Positions 43,774-52,133 of a stretch of 64,000 nt of DNA are shown here, one piece after another. Source of the stretch: Pseudoalteromonas sp. XMcav2-N. GTDB lineage: Bacteria; Pseudomonadota; Gammaproteobacteria; Enterobacterales; Alteromonadaceae. Within the stretch, counting starts at the first letter, position 1; every line of letters begins with the position of its first letter. Made by a program: the position numbers and the translations under genes. The notes under the pieces are model-generated. The model saw only the letters and a program-made list of their open reading frames with translations, did not search any database and was not told the DNA's origin. The DNA lies in NCBI RefSeq assembly GCF_024124545.1, contig NZ_JAMXSF010000013.1, positions 95,828 to 159,827 of the forward strand, in the 5' to 3' direction.

Positions 43774-45855
43774 TTACTCCCGTCCCAGGTCACACTTTTC
43801 TGTGTAATGATCACAAAAATGTGTATATATTTCTTTGATATAGCTCATCCATAAATCATTTAAACGGCGGTATTGTTCGACGCAAAACGCTTCATCTTCG
43901 TACGTATACAAGAGCGTTATCAGCGGACAATGGTAATAGAGCAATGACCCTCTTATCACATGAAACAAGTGTCCCCATTTAGAGTCTCTGTATGCATACA
44001 GATAACGTGCCTGTCGTCTCAGCTGATCTGCAGCTTCACGTCGGTTTGCTACCGGCTCAGAAGCTATCTGACAGATATGCTCCGTGAGCTCTTTTAGCCC
44101 ATCGAGCGCAATAGACTCATCACTGACGTCGTCAAGAGGGAATGTGCTAAAACACTCCGCTTTAATCTGCTCAACTATCGACTCGATATCATATTGTTCT
44201 TCAATATCCAGCAAATCTTCAGCTTCGACTCCCATCGCCTTCTCAAGCTTGGCGCCATTGCCAACATTCAGACAGGAATTAACATCATAGTAGCGAAGTA
44301 GCTTCTCTAACTGAGAGTGCGCAACCATAAACAAATCGTTCGACAAAACATGACCGCCAAAATTAGCTGGCAGCGTATGACCTTCGATTGGCACATGACA
44401 ATGTCCCTCGTCATCTGTATCTTCATTCCGGTCGCGGTAGATGCTGTCTTTACTGTGATGAGCACCACCGGGGGCCTTACCATTATCCACACCAAATAAA
44501 TACACGTTGCGAAAACCCAGATATAAAGCAAACGACATCGCTGCGTTGGCCACTACAGGGTTACAGTAAGGTATTTTGGGGAGTGTTTGAGAAAGGTGTT
44601 GCAATGCCAGGATATCCAGCAGAGAAGTCCCCGCCTCTGCCCCTTTGGCTGCAATACCGGACCATTTATATCTGTGGTTCGTATCAGGGTAAAGTGTGCT
44701 TAAGCCAATTAAATTGGTATTCTGATATACCTCTGGCGGTACTATTTCCCCAAATATTTTGTAGTTCGAGTAAGGTCTTTCAACGAGTACATGAAAATCA
44801 ACCGAGATCCCTTTTTTATACAGGGTCGCAATAGAAGTCCCAGCAGCAATGACTATTGCCTTGTGGTGGTTGCGCTTAATAAAGGCTTCCGCCTCATCTA
44901 ACGACGGCCCATTGCCAATAATAAATATCGGTGTCTCTTTGTTGAGATGCTTCGCAGAGTTAGTCAACCAGGCGGCTTTATTGCGAATATGATGGATGCC
45001 GTGGGCCAGACCGGTCACAGCATCATTATAGAAACCATGCCCAAACTGGAAGCGGAAATAGTCTTTAACCCATTGCTGGATCAGTGTGTTTAGCTCTTTA
45101 CCTGGCGTATGTTGATAACAAAAACTACGTACCAGCGCAAACGCCCCAACATCTTCCGCCACCTTTTCAATATCCTGGATAAAAGATGCGTGATCAACCC
45201 CCAGGTGAAAAAACAGACAACCACCTTGTTCATCAATATCTGCAATCACCTGATGCCAGTCAGTACAAAAAAGGCTTGCGAAAAACTGTTCGAAATCGGG
45301 TTCAATTAAAAAGATATAATCAAACTGAGTACGTTCGAGTAACAATGGGATGTGATAGCCCAGCCCTATCCCAAAGATAATGGCACTGGGAAAGCTCTCT
45401 GGGATCTTGTGCAATTTTTCTTTATTTTGCTCACGGACATCAACCATCAGATTGGTCAGTTGAGTCATATACTTAACGTGTAAGCGTTCATCTTCCTGGT
45501 TTTGACCATAGCCCGTATAGTCTGTCAGGCTCATAACCGGGTTATTGAGCTGCTTATCAACCTGCCCTTGCGTTTGCTCTATGGGTGACTGGGAGTATAT
45601 TGGCGCAGAGCCGTTTTTAGGCACAAAATTGCCATGCCCGGATGTTGTCACATGCAAACAGAAATCGTCTCGCACTTGGTGTGCATTGATTGCTTTTGCG
45701 ATATCTGGGTAGTATTGCTCAAAGCACTTCAGGTTTTTACTAAAACGTTCGTTTGCTTCTTTGGCAAATTGCTCTTCTCGGGCTTGATGAGCGACACTCT
45801 CAGCAAGCTGGTCGCTGAGAGATTCTAATTGTTGTGAAATGGAATCTTTGTTCAT
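43774..45855 (-). CDS. maf: Motility accessory factor (Maf), flagellin nonulosonic acid transferase
   Basis: The 693-residue protein of the Maf family (DUF115/MptE-like) has the sialyltransferase-like core IFIIGNGPSLDEAEAF and the conserved VDFHVLVER, FGVDNGKAPGGAHHSKDSIY. Maf proteins transfer CMP-pseudaminic or legionaminic acid to serine/threonine of flagellin before export. Its location directly after flaG-fliD-fliS-fliT-like, 18 bases downstream, and next to the pse genes fits that function. No membrane segment; it acts in the cytoplasm. Confidence 0.93.
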   Translation of the reverse strand: MNKDSISQQLESLSDQLAESVAHQAREEQFAKEANERFSKNLKCFEQYYPDIAKAINAHQVRDDFCLHVTTSGHGNFVPKNGSAPIYSQSPIEQTQGQVDKQLNNPVMSLTDYTGYGQNQEDERLHVKYMTQLTNLMVDVREQNKEKLHKIPESFPSAIIFGIGLGYHIPLLLERTQFDYIFLIEPDFEQFFASLFCTDWHQVIADIDEQGGCLFFHLGVDHASFIQDIEKVAEDVGAFALVRSFCYQHTPGKELNTLIQQWVKDYFRFQFGHGFYNDAVTGLAHGIHHIRNKAAWLTNSAKHLNKETPIFIIGNGPSLDEAEAFIKRNHHKAIVIAAGTSIATLYKKGISVDFHVLVERPYSNYKIFGEIVPPEVYQNTNLIGLSTLYPDTNHRYKWSGIAAKGAEAGTSLLDILALQHLSQTLPKIPYCNPVVANAAMSFALYLGFRNVYLFGVDNGKAPGGAHHSKDSIYRDRNEDTDDEGHCHVPIEGHTLPANFGGHVLSNDLFMVAHSQLEKLLRYYDVNSCLNVGNGAKLEKAMGVEAEDLLDIEEQYDIESIVEQIKAECFSTFPLDDVSDESIALDGLKELTEHICQIASEPVANRREAADQLRRQARYLYAYRDSKWGHLFHVIRGSLLYYHCPLITLLYTYEDEAFCVEQYRRLNDLWMSYIKEIYTHFCDHYTEKCDLGRE

Positions 45856-45873
45856 ACTTCAGCCAATGTCGTA

Positions 45874-46185
45874 TTAAGTATTTTTATACGCTTTGATCTT
45901 TTTTTGATTGCCAACAAACTGCGACAGTTCTTTTGCCACTGACGATCTGTTTAGCTGTAATTGGGTGGTTAATTCTTGGATATGGTGGTAGATGTTAGCA
46001 GCAGAGCGCTGACACTGTTCAGAGTCTGCCAGCACCTCTCGGGTCAATGTGGCGCGGATCTGCGCATCTGCTTGCTTGAAGAGACGTTGCGCCTCTTCCA
46101 GTTCACCAGCCTGACAGGCAACATCTAGCTTATCCAGGGTTGCTTCTATTGGCGCAAAATCAACCGACATTGGCGTCAGCGCCAT
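45874..46185 (-). CDS. FliT-like flagellar chaperone/hypothetical
   Basis: Helical protein of 103 residues lying directly after fliS and overlapping it by 26 bases. A second ATG at 46170 would reduce the overlap to 11 bases. Charged helices (LDKLDVACQAGELEEAQRLFKQADAQ) and position point to a FliT-type chaperone for FliD, but sequence similarity is weak and only inferred. Confidence 0.6.
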   Translation of the reverse strand: MALTPMSVDFAPIEATLDKLDVACQAGELEEAQRLFKQADAQIRATLTREVLADSEQCQRSAANIYHHIQELTTQLQLNRSSVAKELSQFVGNQKKIKAYKNT

Positions 46186-46588
46186 TGGCAGTCAATGTCT
46201 GCTGACGCACGTCAACAGGAATTGCATCCCAGGCTGACTTGATTTCCTTTAACAGGTTTGATACTTCGTCGACGATCGCCGGATCATTTTGAATGCTGGC
46301 GTCCAGTAACCTATCGATCATGTAAGAATACAATGCATACAGATTCTCGGTCACTTCACCACCAACTTCGAAATCCAGACAACCACGAAGCGCTTCCAAA
46401 ATTGCAGAGGCTTTTGAGATATGCTCTGCCTTTGCTTCCAGGTGACGTTTCTCAATAGATACTTTTGCAAGTACCATCTTTTCGACTGCGCCAGCCATTA
46501 GCATTTGGATAATTTCGTAACGATCCGCACCTGCCACTCGGGTTTTCAGTGCTTCTTTTTGGTAATTTTTAACTCTTGCGTTATACAT
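46160..46588 (-). CDS. fliS: Flagellin export chaperone FliS
   Basis: FliS binds newly made flagellin and keeps it export-competent. The 142-residue helical protein begins YNARVKNYQKEALKT and contains ADRYEIIQMLMAGAVEKM and LRGCLDFEVGGEVTENLYALY, which are diagnostic for FliS. An AAGGAG site precedes the ATG, which follows the fliD stop by nine bases. Confidence 0.95.
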   Translation of the reverse strand: MYNARVKNYQKEALKTRVAGADRYEIIQMLMAGAVEKMVLAKVSIEKRHLEAKAEHISKASAILEALRGCLDFEVGGEVTENLYALYSYMIDRLLDASIQNDPAIVDEVSNLLKEIKSAWDAIPVDVRQQTLTANGADANVG

Positions 46589-46597
46589 AATGGCTCC

Positions 46598-48004
46598 TTA
46601 CGTAGACTTGGTGAACCCTGGTAAATTCGCGAGCTGAGCCCCAAGATAAGACTGGGTTTGCTGCATCTGAGCAATCAATACATCTAGCCCAGCATACTGC
46701 TTTCTCAACCGTTCTTCCAAAGACGCCATTCGAAATTCATGATTTTCAACATCGTCTTCTAAATCACTGATCTGGCCATTCAGGCCATCTTCACGATCTT
46801 TAATCAAACCACTCGAACTTGCATAGTTATCAAGCAAAGTCTCAAGTTGTTTCGCGACTCCATTCTCTCCTGCAAACGCTGTGCCAATATCATCGTAGTT
46901 ACTGTCCATTGCATCATTCAGGCTACGAACCAGAGATGATTTTTCAAGATAGCCGTCATTATCCACTCCCAAACCAATATCAAAGATGGTTTCAAATGGA
47001 CCTGCATCGGTCAGTGTCGTTGACAGTGTAGTGATGAGCTGGTCACTCAGAGTACGCATCGATGAATCGCCATTCAACGGTTTGCCAATTCGAGTCTGAA
47101 AACCGATATTTCCAACAAGGTTGTTATAATTAGCGATAAACTCATCAATGAGTGTGTTAACTGACTCTCTGTCATAGTCAACATTCAAGCTTGCCGTATC
47201 ATAGCCATCGGTGTCGTTTCCTGCGCTTTTCGCCAACGCCTTGATGGTCATATCCTGCACTGCATCTTTAAAGGTATTGGTATCGCTTTGTATTTCTAAG
47301 CCATCCACAGTAATGATTGCGTTACGTGCAGCATCGTCTGTAGCAATGGTCATTCCACCAGTTGTACCAATCGAGACTTTATCAAGCTCTGCATTGTCAT
47401 TAGTTACGGTCAGGTCGTTACCTGAACCACTGACATTCGATGTCAGTATCAACTTAGACCCTGCTGCAGTACCGGTGTTTACTATGTTGGCTGTCACACC
47501 AAAGTTTGTATCGGACGCATTGATTGCATCTCGCAATTCACCGAGCGTCATGCCAGCTGTTACATCTAATGTGAAGCTATTATCTGCGCCAGCGCCAAAT
47601 GTTAACGTCCCTCCAGTGGCGCTAACGACGTCATCAATTGATGTATAGGCACCATCAGCAGAGACAGCTCGGCTCCCCTGTGCCAATTGTTTGACGGCAA
47701 TATCAAAATTACCAACTGAAATATCTGACGTAGGTGTCACACTAATGATGTCGCCAGATGTAGGCTGTGTAATGTTGGCAACCCTTTTACCGAAGTTATC
47801 AGGATCAGCCAGCTTTTTAACTGTATCGTTGAGTTTGGAGATAGCAGACTTAACCTCGCCCAAGGCAGAGAGCTCTACTTTCAAAGACTCTTCTTTCTTG
47901 ACGAAGGCCTGCATTTTAGGAATATTTTCGGCATCAACGGATGCTTTAATAATACTCTCCAAATCCAGGCCTGAGCCGACGCCTGCAGACGTTATAAGTG
48001 GCAT
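46598..48004 (-). CDS. fliD: Flagellar filament cap FliD
   Basis: FliD caps the growing filament and folds exported flagellin. The 468-residue protein has the N-terminal ITSAGVGSGLDLESIIK signature, a central beta-rich domain rich in threonine and aspartate, and a C-terminal coiled coil ending LRKQYAGLDVLIAQMQQTQSYLGAQL. Strong GGAGG upstream. Lies between flaG and fliS. Confidence 0.96.
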   Translation of the reverse strand: MPLITSAGVGSGLDLESIIKASVDAENIPKMQAFVKKEESLKVELSALGEVKSAISKLNDTVKKLADPDNFGKRVANITQPTSGDIISVTPTSDISVGNFDIAVKQLAQGSRAVSADGAYTSIDDVVSATGGTLTFGAGADNSFTLDVTAGMTLGELRDAINASDTNFGVTANIVNTGTAAGSKLILTSNVSGSGNDLTVTNDNAELDKVSIGTTGGMTIATDDAARNAIITVDGLEIQSDTNTFKDAVQDMTIKALAKSAGNDTDGYDTASLNVDYDRESVNTLIDEFIANYNNLVGNIGFQTRIGKPLNGDSSMRTLSDQLITTLSTTLTDAGPFETIFDIGLGVDNDGYLEKSSLVRSLNDAMDSNYDDIGTAFAGENGVAKQLETLLDNYASSSGLIKDREDGLNGQISDLEDDVENHEFRMASLEERLRKQYAGLDVLIAQMQQTQSYLGAQLANLPGFTKST

Positions 48005-48028
48005 TTGCTACCTCCAATTCACTTTCAT

Positions 48029-48460
48029 TTATGCTGTCCTGTCAAACAGCAAACCTTTTCCTGATACTTTATCGGCAAATTCTTCCAAAGCCTTAGCAAC
48101 TTCGCGAAATTCCTCTGAGGGGATCTCACGGATCACTTCGTCACTTCCTTTGTCAATGACTCTGATGAAAGGCGGATTACCTTTATCATCAAACTCAAAC
48201 GACAAATTGGTTGCTGTGACCGGTATAAAGTCATTTAGCTTTGCCAGATCAGATTTAACCTGGGCGAACAATTTCTCCTCTGCATCAGGGTCAGCTTCTT
48301 CCTTTTGCTTGTCCTGAGCACGAACTGCAGGGCTGTCAACCAACTTGGTCAACTTCTCTACAGCCCGCAGCGTCTCTGCGTTTTCCTCAGGCTTAATTTG
48401 ACCAGGAGTGAGCACCGCATTATTTGAGCCAAGCCCTAATGTTGCCTGAATCTCTTTCAC
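48029..48460 (-). CDS. flaG: FlaG family protein
   Basis: FlaG influences filament length. The 143-residue protein ends with the FlaG domain: FEFDDKGNPPFIRVIDKGSDEVIREIPSEEF. GTG start with GGAGG seven bases upstream. It lies about 80 bases after the flagellin gene at 48543 with no terminator or promoter that I can recognise between, so it may be read through from that gene. A 7-base stem hairpin (CAAGTTT/AAACTTG) sits in the gap. Confidence 0.92.
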   Translation of the reverse strand: MKEIQATLGLGSNNAVLTPGQIKPEENAETLRAVEKLTKLVDSPAVRAQDKQKEEADPDAEEKLFAQVKSDLAKLNDFIPVTATNLSFEFDDKGNPPFIRVIDKGSDEVIREIPSEEFREVAKALEEFADKVSGKGLLFDRTA

Positions 48461-48542
48461 AATACACCTCCAATCTCTAGTCTAATTGTAAGTATACGCC
48501 AAGTTTCGCGATTTCTCATGCAAACTTGACGTCACACTATTA

Positions 48543-49505
48543 TTAGCCTAAGAGCGACAGGGCGACCTGAGGACGCTGATTAGCCTGACTCAGGATTGAA
48601 CTACTTGCCTGTTGCAGGATCTGCATCTTAGTCAAACTGGCTGTTTCGGCCGCAAAGTCAGTGTCCTGAATACGAGAACGCGCAGCTGTCAGGTTTTCCG
48701 CAACGTTTGACTGGTTACGAATGGTTGACTGGAACCGGTTTTGTACCGCACCCAGCTCCGCACGTTTTTTGTCCACAACAGCTATTAGCTGATCCATACC
48801 GGCAAGTACCGCTTGCGCATTGGCCTGCGAAGAAACTGATATACCCGCTTCAGTGAATACGTTTGAGAACACTTTCGCGTCAGCTTCTGTACCTATCGTT
48901 GTACTGATGGTTTCTGTGGTGGTACTCAGTGCAACCCCGGTTACCCCACTGGCGATACCAGCAATACCAGACAGCGTGAAGCCACCGTTCGCTTGCAGGT
49001 CGTTGGTTGTGGCGGCAACGTTTTGCATACTGAAGCCGATGGTTTGTACCGCATCCGCACCTACCTGGAAGTTTGCGTCATAAGTACCATCAAGCAGGTT
49101 CTGACCACCAAAGGTGGTGTCAGCTGCAACTCGGTTTACTTCCTCAGAAAGTGAGCGAATTTCTTCTTGCAGTGCCAGTCTGTCTTCATCGGTGTTTGAA
49201 CCGTTAGACGCCTGTTGTGCAAGCGTTCTGATCCGTTGAAACATTTGAGTGGTTTCGTCCAGCGCACCTTCAGCAGTTTGCGCCAATGAGATACCATCAT
49301 TTGCGTTTCGGATACCTTGATTCAGACCGTTGATCTGACCGTTCAGACGGTTGGTGATTTGCATACCTGCAGCATCGTCTTTTGCACTGTTAATGCGCAA
49401 ACCCGATGATAGGCGTTGGAAAGATGTATCTAACGCACCTGAGGATTTATTCAATTGCCGCTGTGCGTTCAGTGAACTCACATTGGTGTTTACATATAAA
49501 GCCAT
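48543..49505 (-). CDS. fliC: Flagellin (copy 1, sigma-28 type promoter)
   Basis: Major filament protein of 320 residues: N-terminal MALYVNTNVSSLNAQRQL and LSSGLRINSAKDDAAGMQI, C-terminal SRIQDTDFAAETASLTK and QANQRPQVALSLLG. It is short, with only a small variable region, so serines and threonines in the middle (about 165-215) are the likely glycan sites. It is nearly identical to the copies at 49669 and 51149. The leader carries GATAAAGCGGAGG before the ATG; this stretch is perfectly complementary to the loop of the predicted small RNA at 51038. Confidence 0.96.
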   Translation of the reverse strand: MALYVNTNVSSLNAQRQLNKSSGALDTSFQRLSSGLRINSAKDDAAGMQITNRLNGQINGLNQGIRNANDGISLAQTAEGALDETTQMFQRIRTLAQQASNGSNTDEDRLALQEEIRSLSEEVNRVAADTTFGGQNLLDGTYDANFQVGADAVQTIGFSMQNVAATTNDLQANGGFTLSGIAGIASGVTGVALSTTTETISTTIGTEADAKVFSNVFTEAGISVSSQANAQAVLAGMDQLIAVVDKKRAELGAVQNRFQSTIRNQSNVAENLTAARSRIQDTDFAAETASLTKMQILQQASSSILSQANQRPQVALSLLG

Positions 49506-49605
49506 AATAGCCTCCGCTTTATCAATATAACTCGCTGAGACGGGATACCCCTACCCTGCCAGCAGCGATGATTTAGAGTCCTAGATTTATAGTTCTCTAA
49601 ATCCG

Positions 49606-49632
49606 CTATCGACTGATAAAGCGAAAGCTTTA
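49606..49632 (-). promoter_or_regulatory. Sigma-28 promoter of flagellin copy 1
   Basis: Minus strand: TAAAGCTT, 11-base spacer, GTCGATAG, close to the FliA consensus. The predicted start is near 49599, giving a leader of about 94 bases. A GAAA-loop hairpin (AAAGC/GCTTT) overlaps the -35 box. Confidence 0.75.
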
Positions 49633-49668
49633 GCCTTATTTGCAAATTATTTTAATTTTTTTGTGTTA

Positions 49669-50634
49669 TTAACCCTGTAGCAGACTCAGTGCGGCCTGTG
49701 GACGCTGATTTGCCTGGCCAAGAATGGTCTGGCTAGCCTGTTGCAAGATCTGGTTTTTAGTCAGTTTAGCTGTTTCCATCGCAAAGTCTGCATCTTTGAT
49801 CCGAGATTTTGCTGCTGAAAGGTTTTCTGAGACATTCGCCTGATTTCGAATCGTCGACTGGAATCGGTTTTGTACCGCACCCAGTTCAGCACGTTTTTTA
49901 TCGACAACCGCAATCAGTGCATCCATCCCCGCCATAACCGCCTGCGCATTGGCCTGTGACGACACAGAAATGCCTGCGGCAGTGAATACGTTAGAGAACA
50001 CTTTGGCATCTGCTTCAGTACCGATATTTGTACTGATGGTTGCTGTTGTCGCACTCAGCGCTGCACCCGATACCCCACTGGCAACCCCTGCCACACCTGA
50101 AAGCGTGAAACCACCATTATCAGCCATAGAGTTGGTCGTGGCACCCACATACTGCATACTAAAGCCGATGGTCTGGACAGCATCTGCACCCACCTGGAAG
50201 TTAGCTGAATAAGAGCCATCCAATAAGTTTTGACCACCAAACGTGGTATCGCTGGCAACCCGGTTTACTTCGGCTGCCAACTGGCGAATTTCTTCCTGAA
50301 TTGCCAGCCGGTCTTCATCGGTGTTCGAACCGTTAGCGGCTTGCTGCGACAAAGTCCGGATGCGCTGGAACATAGAGGTAATCTCGTCCATTGCACCTTC
50401 AGCAGTCTGAGCAAGAGAAATACCGTCATTGGCATTCCGGTTACCCTGGTTCAAACCTAAGATCTGCGATTGTAGTCGGTCCGAGATTTGCAGACCGGCA
50501 GCATCATCTGCCGCACTGTTGATCCGTAAACCTGAAGACAAGCGTTTGAAGGACGTATCCAGCTCAACACCGGAGTTTTGTAGTTGTCGTTGCGCATTAA
50601 TGGAACTGACATTGGTATTTACAAATAAAGCCAT
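49669..50634 (-). CDS. fliC: Flagellin (copy 2, sigma-54 promoter)
   Basis: Flagellin of 321 residues with the same domains as its neighbours. It starts MALFVNTNVSSINAQRQL, has NSAADDAAGLQISDRL, and ends PQAALSLLQG. The variable core keeps the SGVAGVASGVSGAALSATTATIS type sequence. Unlike the other two it is preceded by a strong sigma-54 promoter (50775-50791), which in Vibrio marks the essential FlrC-dependent flagellin. No GGAGG is seen before the ATG; the leader is purine-rich (GAGAGAGTG). Confidence 0.96.
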   Translation of the reverse strand: MALFVNTNVSSINAQRQLQNSGVELDTSFKRLSSGLRINSAADDAAGLQISDRLQSQILGLNQGNRNANDGISLAQTAEGAMDEITSMFQRIRTLSQQAANGSNTDEDRLAIQEEIRQLAAEVNRVASDTTFGGQNLLDGSYSANFQVGADAVQTIGFSMQYVGATTNSMADNGGFTLSGVAGVASGVSGAALSATTATISTNIGTEADAKVFSNVFTAAGISVSSQANAQAVMAGMDALIAVVDKKRAELGAVQNRFQSTIRNQANVSENLSAAKSRIKDADFAMETAKLTKNQILQQASQTILGQANQRPQAALSLLQG

Positions 50635-50774
50635 GATTCACTCTCTCTATACAAATGCTCAGCATTGAGCTGTTCATTGGTGTACAAGGAGGCAATTGTT
50701 TTCACTGGCCGGGGCTCAGTGAAGGGGCAATCCAATGCCGCTTGTACAAACTTAATTTCTTCTGGAGTGAATAA

Positions 50775-50791
50775 AGCAAGGTGTGTGCCAA
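50775..50791 (-). promoter_or_regulatory. Sigma-54 promoter of flagellin copy 2
   Basis: Minus strand TTGGCACACACCTTGCT: excellent -24 and -12 boxes with 10 bases between GG and GC. The predicted start is near 50764; leader about 130 bases. A GGCA-N6-TGCC dyad lies in the leader near 50727-50740, where a downstream FlrC-type enhancer could sit (inference). Confidence 0.88.
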
Positions 50792-50943
50792 GAAATTTTG
50801 ACAATGCGTAAAATAGCATCTTCGACTCGCTACATCGTACTGTGAACTATACTGATCAGTACCGGTTCTGTTGTAACGGCTAGCGAAATACCAGTAAGGC
50901 GTGCAACAAGGTCTGTCTAAAACTTGCCTGCATAGCCAAATAA

Positions 50944-50973
50944 AAGAAAAAGAGGCCTGAGAGCCTCTTTTTT
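50944..50973 (-). terminator. Intrinsic terminator for flagellin copy 3
   Basis: Stem AGAGGC/GCCTCT extended by A/T pairs (50947-50972) with a six-base loop. T-runs follow on both strands, so it can act bidirectionally. On the minus strand it would end the copy 3 transcript. Confidence 0.82.
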
Positions 50974-50989
50974 GAAGTTTGAGAGTGGG
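50974..50989. repeat. 16-bp inverted match to the copy 3 leader (3' arm)
   Basis: GAAGTTTGAGAGTGGG on + is the exact reverse complement of 52169-52184. In the minus-strand flagellin mRNA the two segments would be fully complementary, one in the leader and one just before the terminator. Confidence 0.85.
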
Positions 50990-51010
50990 TGTCAATATTT
51001 TTTCATAATA

Positions 51011-51027
51011 TTGGCACGGAAAGTGCT
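51011..51027 (+). promoter_or_regulatory. Sigma-54 promoter of the predicted small RNA
   Basis: TTGGCACGGAAAGTGCT on the plus strand: a perfect -24 box and GC at the exact 10-base spacing. It points away from copy 2 and into the 3' end of copy 3, so it does not serve any protein gene. Predicted start near 51038. Confidence 0.75.
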
Positions 51028-51037
51028 AATATTAACG

Positions 51038-51138
51038 TGTTCATTGTTTTGATGAACTAAATTGGATTTAAGCTCCTCCGCTTTATCATCCAATTAGGTG
51101 CCCTGGCTAATACCCCATCAAGTCCGGGCACCTGTTTT
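51038..51138 (+). ncRNA. Predicted sigma-54-dependent small RNA
   Basis: No frame is present. Starting at the position expected from the sigma-54 promoter there are three perfect consecutive stem-loops: GTTCAT/ATGAAC (51039-51057), AATTGGAT/ATCCAATT (51060-51095) and AGGTGCCC/GGGCACCT (51096-51133). The last is followed by TTTT as an intrinsic terminator, giving an RNA of about 100 nt. The 20-base loop of the second hairpin contains CTCCTCC, an anti-Shine-Dalgarno sequence. CCTCCGCTTTATCA (51075-51088) is identical to the plus strand over the ribosome-binding site of flagellin copy 1 (49511-49524), so the RNA could pair with that mRNA over 14 bases. It is also antisense to the copy 3 trailer. 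Confidence 0.55.
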
Positions 51139-51148
51139 CCTACCTATC

Positions 51149-52111
51149 TTATCCCAGTAGACTTAGTGCAGCCTGTGGACGCTGGTTAGCCTGACTCAGG
51201 ATTGTCTGGCTCGCCTGTTGCAGGATCTGCATTTTAGTTAAGCTTGCAGTTTCCTGAGCGAAGTCAGTATCTTTGATACGTGATTTCGCAGCTGACAGGT
51301 TCTCAGAAATATTCGACTGGTTACGAATCGTAGACTGGAAGCGGTTTTGTACCGCACCTAGCTCTGCACGTTTCTTGTCAACTACTGCAATCAGGTTATC
51401 CATACCAGCCAATACTGCCTGTGCGTTTGCCTGAGATGATACTGAAATACCTGATTCAGTGAATACGTTAGAGAAAACCTTCGCATCTGCTTCAGTACCG
51501 ATATTTGTACTGATGGTTTCTGTCGTCGTACTCAGAGCAACACCTGTTACGCCACTGGCGATACCTGCGATACCTGAAAGCGTAAAACCGCCATTTGCCT
51601 GCATATCATTGGTAGTACCGGCAACATTTTGCATGCTGAAACCGATGGTTTGTACTGCATCAGCACCCACCTGGAAGTTTGCAGAATAAGTACCGTCAAG
51701 CAGGTTTTGACCACCGAAGGTTGTATCTGCTGCTACCCGGTTCACTTCTGAAGAAAGTGAGCGGATTTCTTCCTGAATTGCTAAACGGTCTTCATCTGTA
51801 TTAGAACCGTTTGACGCTTGCTGTGCCAGAGTACGAATACGCTGGAACATTGAGGTAACTTCGTCCATCGCGCCTTCAGCTGTCTGAGCCAGCGAGATAC
51901 CGTCGTTCGCGTTACGGTTACCTTGGTTTAAACCGTTGATTTGTGAGGTCAAACGGTCTGAAATTTGTAGACCTGCTGCATCGTCAGCAGCGCTGTTGAT
52001 ACGGAAGCCCGATGATAAACGCTTGAAGGAAACATCAAGCGAGTTGCCTGAATTGTTTAATTGTCTTTGAGCATTCAATGAACTTACGTTAGTATTTACA
52101 TAAAGTGCCAT
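51149..52111 (-). CDS. fliC: Flagellin (copy 3, sigma-28 promoter, long structured leader)
   Basis: Flagellin of 320 residues, almost the same as copy 1 in the core (SGIAGIASGVTGVALSTTTE) and ending PQAALSLLG. It shares NSAADDAAGLQISDRL with copy 2, so the family is a mosaic. It has the best-matching sigma-28 promoter of the cluster and a leader of about 126 bases with three tandem repeats. GGGAG precedes the ATG. Glycosylation by Maf is expected on surface serine/threonine residues (inference). Confidence 0.96.
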   Translation of the reverse strand: MALYVNTNVSSLNAQRQLNNSGNSLDVSFKRLSSGFRINSAADDAAGLQISDRLTSQINGLNQGNRNANDGISLAQTAEGAMDEVTSMFQRIRTLAQQASNGSNTDEDRLAIQEEIRSLSSEVNRVAADTTFGGQNLLDGTYSANFQVGADAVQTIGFSMQNVAGTTNDMQANGGFTLSGIAGIASGVTGVALSTTTETISTNIGTEADAKVFSNVFTESGISVSSQANAQAVLAGMDNLIAVVDKKRAELGAVQNRFQSTIRNQSNISENLSAAKSRIKDTDFAQETASLTKMQILQQASQTILSQANQRPQAALSLLG

Positions 52112-52133
52112 GGTGATTCTCCCACTGTAATCT

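Larger units (their letters stand above)
50635..51148. other. Intergenic region between flagellin copies 2 and 3
   Basis: About 510 bases without a protein gene. From high to low coordinates it holds the predicted small RNA and its sigma-54 promoter on + (51011-51138), a 16-base inverted match to the copy 3 leader (50974-50989), a terminator for copy 3 (50944-50973) and the sigma-54 promoter and leader of copy 2 (50635-50791). Confidence 0.75.

Noticed and set aside
47211..47648. Long plus-strand frame opposite fliD
   Set aside because: Shadow of the threonine/valine-rich fliD core; no start signal.
48494..48533. Hairpin between flagellin copy 1 and flaG as a terminator
   Set aside because: Stem of only about seven A/T-rich pairs with no T-run on the minus strand; read-through into flaG is more likely.
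50619..50819. Short minus-strand open frame overlapping the flagellin copy 2 leader and promoter
   Set aside because: It spans the sigma-54 promoter, overlaps the flagellin start and has no ribosome-binding site or recognisable product.
51038..51138. Small RNA as a Qrr homologue
   Set aside because: Shares sigma-54 dependence and size but not the conserved Qrr core sequence as I remember it.
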